Below are positions 42,981 through 49,574 of a stretch of DNA of 64,000 nt, one piece after another. Where the stretch lies: assembly GCF_037893185.1 (NCBI RefSeq), contig NZ_CP140772.1, positions 2,356,001 through 2,420,000 of the forward strand. Reading direction: 5' to 3'. How positions within the stretch are numbered: the stretch's first letter is position 1; each line of letters opens with the position of its first letter. The position numbers were made by a program, and so were the translations under genes. This DNA is from Chitinophaga sp. 180180018-3. Lineage in GTDB: Bacteria; Bacteroidota; Bacteroidia; Chitinophagales; Chitinophagaceae. Under the pieces are notes generated by a model. It was not told the origin of the DNA, made no database searches, and saw nothing but the letters and a program-made list of their open reading frames with translations.

Positions 42981-44291
42981 GTGAAACTACAGACTAAGCT
43001 GACTCTTTTTATTACGTTATCTAAAATGGCCGTGGCGACACTCTTTATATTGTTGCTGCCCTGGCTGGTGGAGAGTATTGCCTTCAAGTATAACGACTCC
43101 TACCTGAAGGAACAAAAGAAAAAGGTGCTGCGGGTGATAGCGAAAGACGGCATTGATACCTACCTGCAGGGAGAGCAGACCTACGGTAGCTACACCATGC
43201 TGAAAGAGGAATACATTTCACTGGAGCCTGCCAGCCGCTTCTTTTTACGCGATACCATTTCCACAGTAAAACGTATTGTAGAAGGAGATACGCTTACCTA
43301 CCGCGTACTAAGCCACGTGCTGCAGGATCACGGACGCGCATTTATGCTGGAAGTGGGAAAGAAAACAGCTACAATCAGCCAGTATAACCGCCCGCTGCAA
43401 AGAGTAGCGTTATATGTGCTCGGAGGGCTCATCGTTATCACCATCGTCACCGACCTGATATTCACCCGGTTCCTGCTGAAACCACTGGGCGCCATCATCA
43501 GGGCACGCCTGCTGAACAGAACAATTCCCTTCCGGAAGCATATGCCGCCGGTTAACACCAGCACAGCCGATTTCCGGTATCTCGATAATTCCCTGATGGA
43601 GCTCATGGATCAGATCAATGAAGCGTTCGAAAAGGAAAGAGAGTTTACCTCGAACGCATCGCATGAACTGATGACTCCAGTCAGCATACTGCAGTCGAAA
43701 ATGGAGAACCTCATGGTAGATAATGATCTGACCCCGGCCATGCAGCGAAAGGTCATGGGAATGATGACTACCCTAAACCGGCTGAAGAAAATAGTACATT
43801 CCCTTTTATTAATCTCCCGTATCGAAAATGACCAGTTCCCCCGGAATGATGAATTAAAGCCCTCCCTGCTGATAGGGGAAGTGACAGAGGAACTGACGCA
43901 TCGTATGGAAGAGAAAGCGCTGCAGCTCAGGATCACCTTATCCCGGGATGTTATACTCCGGAAAATGAACTACGATCTGATGTTTCAGCTGCTGCATAAT
44001 CTCATCAATAATGCCATTAAGTTCAACCAACCAGGCGGAGAGGTAATCATAAGGGACGAAACCTTCCCGGGAGAGTATCATCTCCTGATTGAGGATACCG
44101 GGCCTGGTATAGACGAACAGGATATGGAGAATATTTTTCATCGTTTCCGGAAGGGCACGAGAAACAAACAAGAAGGCTACGGGCTGGGATTAGCCATCGT
44201 AGCAACAATTGCGCAATTTCATGGGGTTAAGATAAAAGTATTGCGCAGAGCGCCGCGGGGAAGTACTTTCACACTGGTATTCCCGGTGTAA
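42981..44291 (+). CDS. Membrane sensor histidine kinase
   Basis: 436 residues from a GTG start. Two transmembrane helices (about 12-33 and 138-160) frame a periplasmic sensor domain of about 100 residues. A linker without an obvious HAMP domain follows, then the HisKA box FTSNASHELMTPVSILQ (His about 225). HATPase_c has LLHNLINNAIKFNQP, DTGPGIDE and GYGLGLAIV. It is the partner of the OmpR-type regulator two bases upstream. The periplasmic domain could read the state of the barrel protein or of the secreted repeat protein. Confidence 0.95.
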   Translation: MKLQTKLTLFITLSKMAVATLFILLLPWLVESIAFKYNDSYLKEQKKKVLRVIAKDGIDTYLQGEQTYGSYTMLKEEYISLEPASRFFLRDTISTVKRIVEGDTLTYRVLSHVLQDHGRAFMLEVGKKTATISQYNRPLQRVALYVLGGLIVITIVTDLIFTRFLLKPLGAIIRARLLNRTIPFRKHMPPVNTSTADFRYLDNSLMELMDQINEAFEKEREFTSNASHELMTPVSILQSKMENLMVDNDLTPAMQRKVMGMMTTLNRLKKIVHSLLLISRIENDQFPRNDELKPSLLIGEVTEELTHRMEEKALQLRITLSRDVILRKMNYDLMFQLLHNLINNAIKFNQPGGEVIIRDETFPGEYHLLIEDTGPGIDEQDMENIFHRFRKGTRNKQEGYGLGLAIVATIAQFHGVKIKVLRRAPRGSTFTLVFPV

Positions 44292-44311
44292 GCATCAATA
44301 AAGTAATACCA

Positions 44312-44629
44312 TTACTTCTTCTGAAGCTTCTTTAAAGTCTGCTCTATCATCTCTAACCGGTTCTTTACCTTTTCAGCTGCTGCATCAAGGGTATAACCCT
44401 CATCCAGAAGTTCCTTGATGAGCAACATTTTTTTGATATTCTTATAATCGTATCGCCTGTTTTTACCTTCTTCTTCAGTTAAACTGACAATAATTCCCTT
44501 ATCTTCCCAATAACGTATCTGCCGTGTTGGAATACCCGTAATCTGCGCTACCTCACCTATACCCACGACTAACTTATCTAAAAAATCAAAGTCGAAAGAC
44601 AAGTCAATATTTGGTTCTGATTTCCCCAT
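44312..44629 (-). CDS. Short MerR-family transcriptional regulator
   Basis: 105 residues. The N-terminal winged helix is KLVVGIGEVAQITGIPTRQIRYWEDKG. A short helical region follows, with no effector domain, so it is a one-domain MerR protein. It is convergent with the kinase gene (20-base gap) and divergent from the isochorismatase gene, with two palindromes in the shared region, one directly at its own start codon. It should therefore regulate both itself and the hydrolase. Confidence 0.9.
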   Translation of the reverse strand: MGKSEPNIDLSFDFDFLDKLVVGIGEVAQITGIPTRQIRYWEDKGIIVSLTEEEGKNRRYDYKNIKKMLLIKELLDEGYTLDAAAEKVKNRLEMIEQTLKKLQKK

Positions 44630-44630
44630 T

Positions 44631-44647
44631 TTGTAAATTATTTACAA
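44631..44647. promoter_or_regulatory. Operator palindrome 1 (probable MerR-type site)
   Basis: TTGTAAATTATTTACAA is a perfect inverted repeat TTGTAAA-N3-TTTACAA. It ends one base before the merR-like start codon, a good position for autorepression. Confidence 0.65.
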
Positions 44648-44687
44648 TAATTGTTGTAAATGTAAAATAATTCCCCTTATTTTGCAA

Positions 44688-44704
44688 TTGTAAATTATTT
44701 ACAA
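44688..44704. promoter_or_regulatory. Operator palindrome 2, identical to palindrome 1
   Basis: The same 17 bases recur 57 bases further on, with a weaker half-site (TTGTAAATGTAAAA, 44654-44667) between them. This copy lies immediately before the candidate -33 element of the isochorismatase gene. Confidence 0.65.
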
Positions 44705-44735
44705 TTTATGTCAAAATATGTCATTTATTGCTTTG
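44705..44735 (+). promoter_or_regulatory. Candidate promoter of the isochorismatase gene
   Basis: TTTA (44705-44708) and TTGCTTTG (44728-44735) are 19 bases apart. This resembles TTTG-N19-21-TAnnTTTG with one mismatch in each element, and lies 40 bases before the ATG. Confidence 0.35.
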
Positions 44736-44775
44736 TAACTCCAATCAGTAGCTTTTTACATTTTAATTTTAATCA

Positions 44776-45399
44776 ATGAACAGGCAAACAAATGCAGAAG
44801 CAGGCATCACCGGCCCATCAGCGCTCCTACTTATTGAAACACAGAACGAATGGATGCATCCTGACGGCAAACTGCGCCAGGGGCTTATTATCGACGAAAG
44901 TATGACGTCAGATTCCATCGCTAACATTGAAAAAGCGCTTGGCTACGCCAGAAAGAACGGCATCACGGTAGTGTATGTAGGATTGAACTTTGCAAAAGGA
45001 TATCCCGAACTGGGAAAAGGACAAAGTGGTTTGCGGAAAGCGATTCCGCGGGCAGGTACTTTTCAGAAAGGTAGTTTTGGCGCCGAATTTTTCGAAACGG
45101 TACAGCCGCTGGAAGATGAATTCATCGTTGGCGGCAGAACAGGGGCAAGCGCTTTCTCCGGTTCTAACCTGGATGTTTTTTTGAGAAGTAATAACATACA
45201 AAATCTCTATCTCGTTGGCTATGCTACCCACGTATGTGTGGAAAGCACTTTACGCGATGCACACGATAAAGGCTATAATACGCACGTTATTTCAGACGCC
45301 ACTGCTGCCTTCACAAGAGCACAGCAGCACTATTTTCTCAATGAAATAGTACATCATTTCGGAGAACATCTGACCACACAGGAATTTACGAATGGATAA
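44776..45399 (+). CDS. Isochorismatase-family cysteine hydrolase
   Basis: 207 residues. The fold is clear: LLLIETQNEW at the start, GGRTGASAFSGSNLDVFLR in the middle and VGYATHVCVESTLRDAHDKGY around the nucleophile C154. The other two catalytic positions differ from the usual D-K-C triad: the early acid is Glu (E21) instead of Asp, and the Lys position appears to be Arg (R121). It may hydrolyse an amide or ether-type small molecule; no substrate can be named. It is divergently transcribed from the MerR-like gene and flanked by the palindromes, so it is probably induced by a small ligand. Confidence 0.88.
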   Translation: MNRQTNAEAGITGPSALLLIETQNEWMHPDGKLRQGLIIDESMTSDSIANIEKALGYARKNGITVVYVGLNFAKGYPELGKGQSGLRKAIPRAGTFQKGSFGAEFFETVQPLEDEFIVGGRTGASAFSGSNLDVFLRSNNIQNLYLVGYATHVCVESTLRDAHDKGYNTHVISDATAAFTRAQQHYFLNEIVHHFGEHLTTQEFTNG

Positions 45400-45406
45400 G
45401 ACTAAA

Positions 45407-45452
45407 AATACCAAAGCGGCACAGCTTCAGGGTGCTGCGCCGCTTTGGTATT
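45407..45452. terminator. Bidirectional terminator between isochorismatase and GH31 genes
   Basis: A 14-bp perfect stem (AATACCAAAGCGGC with its complement) is extended past a single mismatch by four more pairs. A/T-rich flanks on both sides provide U-tracts for both strands. It lies between convergent genes. Confidence 0.85.
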
Positions 45453-45515
45453 AAAATGTTTCAACCCGGATGATTGGCCTGGGTACTAAAATACTTAACC
45501 CAGGATGGTCCTGAC

Positions 45516-48500
45516 TTAAAACTTTATGGAATTCAACTGTTTGTCTACCAGCATACCATCCACCGGTTTTAAGTTATAATTCAAGGCTCGTTTCGCTTTG
45601 AACTTTATCACGAACAGATCCGTCGTACCTGATAATGTATCCTGATCACCAATATTCACAAAAGTAGGATACAGCGCTTTTTTACCGTTGCTATGCAGCC
45701 GGTCGTTGGTCATGTTCTGCATGTTTTTCATATGAAGCGGCACAATCCCCACCAGCTCAAGATCCCGGCTATCATAAGGTAATGCAAAACTCAGGGCATT
45801 CACGCCCCGAAGACCGGTGCCACTTACTTTTATTTCAACGATATCGTCTTTTTCATAGGCATGTTTATTGGCGTTGATGACTAATCTGCCCTGCAGGCTA
45901 TCTTTGGCCTCAGCATCTACGCCTCCATCCAATCGGGTAGCTACCGTGGATATGTCGTAAGCATCAATTAAACCATTGTTATTCACATCTCCCTTACTTA
46001 CATACCCATCAAAATCAGCATCTCCTTTTCTTAACCCGGTATAATTGATATAAGACGTGAGATCGTTGTTATCTATTTTTTGATCATTGTTGATATCACC
46101 CGGAATAATACTTACGGAACCAGGAGCTTTAAATACATATAATTCCCGTCCCGAGCCATATCCGCCAACAGCATCGGTTACGGCTATTTTGATGTATCGG
46201 GCAGTAGGATGATTCCTGAAAACATATTCCTTTACATCTCCCGTTTTAGCCCACTCAAAAGAGCCGGCATCATTCCAGTTGATTTTATCCGTACTGTAAG
46301 AGATACTTCCTTTCAATAAAATGCCATTGCCCCGGTTACGCGGCAGGTATTGGATTTTATCAAGCTGGTTGATAGACATCAGATCCGCTACCAGTTCAAA
46401 CGGAACCGCTTTGCTACTCCATTGTGTATGCCACATGCTGGTTTCATCAAAGTCGAACAGATTAGCCAGTTCATTTCCCTCTTCCGCCGGTGCTGTAGAC
46501 TGCCCTGTGATATTCTTAATAGCAAATTCCAGCGGATTTGTTTTGGTGCGGGCAGCAAACTCTTTCCAGTCCGAATGCCCCGTCTTGTTTACTGCCCGTA
46601 CCTTGAACGCATAGGCAGTTTCAGGAACCAGGTCTTCAAACAAAAGTGCCGTATCTGTAATCGTGCTGTAAAGCTGACCGTTGAACTCAATTTCGTAATA
46701 ATCTGCATTGGCAACTTTACTCCAGCCGGGTGTCAGCGTGTAAGCCTTCGCGTTAGTATCGGCAACCTGTGCCTGCATTGGAGCCGCCAAAGTACCGGTC
46801 GATTTAGCGAGATGTTCCGCCGGTGCAAAGCGATAACCGTTTACACTAAGCTTCACAGGATTAACCGTAATATCAGTGGCTGCAATTTTCACCAGCAACT
46901 GCGGATTTTTGATGATGGCAACTTTTTCAAAAGCAGTTCCCTTCGTTGCAAATCTGTTGAGGTCAGGCGCCACGTCATAGAAATATACATTCGTATTGTT
47001 CAGAAAATCCGCTTTAGATGTGGCCTTTCTCAATTTTACAGCACTTTTTCCCAGCAATGCAGCTACACTGGCTGGTTGTTGGCTTACATTGACATGAAAT
47101 TCCGTGGTTTTAATCTTTACAAATCCTTCGAAATTTCCCTGAGTCGGATGAACTGTAATAATGGCCGTACCTTTTTCAACCGATGATGTAATCAGGGTAG
47201 TAGCGCCTTTCCCTGCCTGATAAGCTTCGGTAAACCCATCATCGTCGTATTCTGTAAAGGCCGATTTGCCATCCGGGTATACTTCGTATATACGCAGCCC
47301 TTTGTTAATTTCTGAGATGTTATTGTTAGGATTAGCCATCGGGATGATAGCTCCGCTTTTCACAAACAGCGGTAATTTCCAGATAGGTGCAGCGAAATTG
47401 TTGATGATACGGTTGCCCTCATACCGGTTGCCGGAGAAGTAATCGATCCAGGTGCCTTTAGGCAGATAGATGCCATTCTGTATATCATTTCCTGCTTTAT
47501 CTGTATGGATTTCTTTATAAACAGGGGCAACCAGGAACCAGGGACCATACAGGTACTGATACTGTGTACACCGGCCAAATGTATATGCCTCCGGATATTC
47601 CAGGAACATGGCCCGGATCATCGGCAGTCCGTTCATCGCTTCTTTGGCAATACTGTAGGTATAAGGAATCAGCGCCGACTTCAGCTTCAAATAAGTACGG
47701 TTAATGGAGGTGGCTGGCTCGCCCAACGCATGGGGATATTTTTCATTAGCGCCCCATCCGTCCATATTCAACTCCATCGGCGTAAAAGTCTTCCATTGAA
47801 AGTCCCGTATATTCACCGCCAGGTGCCTGCCTCCGAAGATACCGTCCATGTCGGAAGTAATGTTCGGCTGGCCCGATAATCCTGATCCGAGATAGGTAGG
47901 AATATGAAAACGGATATACTCCCAAACGCCGCCCGTCTGATCGCCGGTCCATACGCCGGCATAACGTTGTGTACCCGCCCATCCATCAAGAGAAATGATA
48001 AAAGGCCGCGCATCATGGCCCTCCCGGGGCATAATATTCGCAGCATCGGCAACGCCGTTTAATCCGAATGAATACCCCTGGCCCACCCAGGCCACGTCTG
48101 TTTTTAATACCCTTACTCCGGCCACCCCTACTTCTTTGATGATATCACGCTGCAATAAGGCGCTGATACTATCTATCGGATGCAGGTCCGACTGTGTCCA
48201 GAGGCCTATCTGCACGCCATGCTGCTTCGCATAGTCCCCGAAAGATTTCAGGTTGAGCAGGTTGCTGTCCAGCGTACTTGTTTGTCCATAACCCGCACCA
48301 TAGCCGTCGTTGGGCAGTATCCAGCCGAGCGGCATATCATGCGCCTGGTACCGGTCTATGACAGCACGGGCCGAAAAGGGGTAGTTGTTCTTTTCGCCGT
48401 TCAAAGATTCCTTTGTGCCTCCATTGTCTTTCTGACTTTCTTTATACCGTTTTCCATCTTCAAACAAAATACCGCTGGTATCTGCTTTCCAGTAATCACG

Positions 48501-49352
48501 GTTATAGGCATTCAAATGCCCTTCATAAAACCCGAATTTGGGCAGTAATACAGGGTGACCGGTGAGCTGGTAGAAATCATTGAGCAGCGCTGCCGGTTGC
48601 TCGTCGATCATGAAGAAAACATCGAGGGAATTGGTTTCGTGAGAAACATTAACCACTCCTTTTTCCGCTGCTCCAAAATCGTATTTCCCTTTTTTAAAGG
48701 TATACCACATCAGGCCGTAGCCGTTGGTGGACCAATAAAACGGGGTAGGGGAAGCTACGCCGCCATCCGTCCAGCTGTTTTGGTTTTCAATGGCAATGGC
48801 CTTACCCTTATGTGAGAATCTTCCGTTTTGCACGCCGCCACCATAGAAATATTCCTCGGGATTTTCTTTCAAACTCAGCGTCACCTGTTTTTTGCTAAAC
48901 TGAACCGGTCCGTTTATTTCTGCTACCTTTTTCTTTTCGCCATTCAACACCCTGATACGGGATGAATGCTTATCCAGCATAATGCTGACTTTACCGCTGC
49001 TGATATTTACCTCATCCGGAGTTTCAGTTATAGTTACTTTCGAAACCGGCCGCCGCGGGTTATCCACTAATATTTTCGCAGGCGGCGATGCCAGCGGGTC
49101 ACTGAAATCCTTGCCGGTACTGTCGCATAGCATCCGGAATATATTCTCGCCGTAGAAATCCAGCAACAGGCGCCGCTGATTAGATAACTGCAGGGCTACA
49201 GTAGTTGGATTGATTTTTTGGATGCTTATTATTTTTACGGTATCTGGCTGCTGGCTGGAAATTTTCTGCTGCGCCGCTACCTGTAAAATGCCTGCCGGGG
49301 AAACGAATGGCAGCAAAAAGCCGGGTATTACAAAACGTAATAAGTATTTCAT
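45516..49352 (-). CDS. Secreted GH31 glycosidase with F5/8C, dockerin and cohesin-like modules
   Basis: 1278 residues from the ATG at 49352, which gives a signal peptide (MKYLLRFVIPGFLLPFVSP...VAAQ); upstream in-frame starts (TTG 49406, ATG 49382) lack one. The N-terminal galactose-mutarotase-like domain leads to a GH31 (alpha/beta)8 barrel. It has the nucleophile region RVLKTDVAWVGQG (Asp about 414) and the acid/base loop AGVWTGDQTGG, followed by a DUF5110-like domain. Then come a fibronectin-like domain (about 840-925), an F5/8C discoidin-like domain (about 935-1075), a dockerin-like segment (GDINNDQKIDNNDL ... GDVNNNGLIDAYDIS, about 1080-1135) and a C-terminal cohesin-like beta-domain. GH31 enzymes cleave alpha-glucosidic or alpha-xylosidic bonds. 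Its own LacI-type operator upstream and a terminator before it make it a separate unit within the PUL. Confidence 0.88.
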   Translation of the reverse strand: MKYLLRFVIPGFLLPFVSPAGILQVAAQQKISSQQPDTVKIISIQKINPTTVALQLSNQRRLLLDFYGENIFRMLCDSTGKDFSDPLASPPAKILVDNPRRPVSKVTITETPDEVNISSGKVSIMLDKHSSRIRVLNGEKKKVAEINGPVQFSKKQVTLSLKENPEEYFYGGGVQNGRFSHKGKAIAIENQNSWTDGGVASPTPFYWSTNGYGLMWYTFKKGKYDFGAAEKGVVNVSHETNSLDVFFMIDEQPAALLNDFYQLTGHPVLLPKFGFYEGHLNAYNRDYWKADTSGILFEDGKRYKESQKDNGGTKESLNGEKNNYPFSARAVIDRYQAHDMPLGWILPNDGYGAGYGQTSTLDSNLLNLKSFGDYAKQHGVQIGLWTQSDLHPIDSISALLQRDIIKEVGVAGVRVLKTDVAWVGQGYSFGLNGVADAANIMPREGHDARPFIISLDGWAGTQRYAGVWTGDQTGGVWEYIRFHIPTYLGSGLSGQPNITSDMDGIFGGRHLAVNIRDFQWKTFTPMELNMDGWGANEKYPHALGEPATSINRTYLKLKSALIPYTYSIAKEAMNGLPMIRAMFLEYPEAYTFGRCTQYQYLYGPWFLVAPVYKEIHTDKAGNDIQNGIYLPKGTWIDYFSGNRYEGNRIINNFAAPIWKLPLFVKSGAIIPMANPNNNISEINKGLRIYEVYPDGKSAFTEYDDDGFTEAYQAGKGATTLITSSVEKGTAIITVHPTQGNFEGFVKIKTTEFHVNVSQQPASVAALLGKSAVKLRKATSKADFLNNTNVYFYDVAPDLNRFATKGTAFEKVAIIKNPQLLVKIAATDITVNPVKLSVNGYRFAPAEHLAKSTGTLAAPMQAQVADTNAKAYTLTPGWSKVANADYYEIEFNGQLYSTITDTALLFEDLVPETAYAFKVRAVNKTGHSDWKEFAARTKTNPLEFAIKNITGQSTAPAEEGNELANLFDFDETSMWHTQWSSKAVPFELVADLMSINQLDKIQYLPRNRGNGILLKGSISYSTDKINWNDAGSFEWAKTGDVKEYVFRNHPTARYIKIAVTDAVGGYGSGRELYVFKAPGSVSIIPGDINNDQKIDNNDLTSYINYTGLRKGDADFDGYVSKGDVNNNGLIDAYDISTVATRLDGGVDAEAKDSLQGRLVINANKHAYEKDDIVEIKVSGTGLRGVNALSFALPYDSRDLELVGIVPLHMKNMQNMTNDRLHSNGKKALYPTFVNIGDQDTLSGTTDLFVIKFKAKRALNYNLKPVDGMLVDKQLNSIKF

Positions 49353-49422
49353 GATCACTGGTGGATGGTGTAAAAATCTCATCCTGTAAATATAAACCAG
49401 AATCAAGGATGATGTATAATAA

Positions 49423-49438
49423 ACGCAAACGTTTGCGT
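49423..49438. promoter_or_regulatory. LacI/GalR-type operator upstream of the GH31 gene
   Basis: ACGCAAACGTTTGCGT is a perfect 16-bp palindrome with the central CG flanked by AAA/TTT, as in LacI-family operators. It lies about 70 bases before the GH31 ATG. No LacI-type regulator gene is in the window. Confidence 0.7.
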
Positions 49439-49541
49439 CTGGCGGATAAAGCCATTTATTTACAGATGACAGGTAGATAGGGGCAACAACGTAGTTTCCT
49501 GTCTTTGATGGATGGAGGGGTTGAGCTGATGACCTGAGAAA

Positions 49542-49562
49542 GCCGGCCTGCGAAAGGCCGGC
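49542..49562 (-). terminator. Terminator after the rhamnosidase gene
   Basis: An 8-bp GC stem (GCCGGCCT with AGGCCGGC, 5-base loop) followed on the minus strand by TTTCTC, 12 bases beyond the GH78 stop codon. Confidence 0.65.
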
Positions 49563-49574
49563 GTTTTACCTAAT

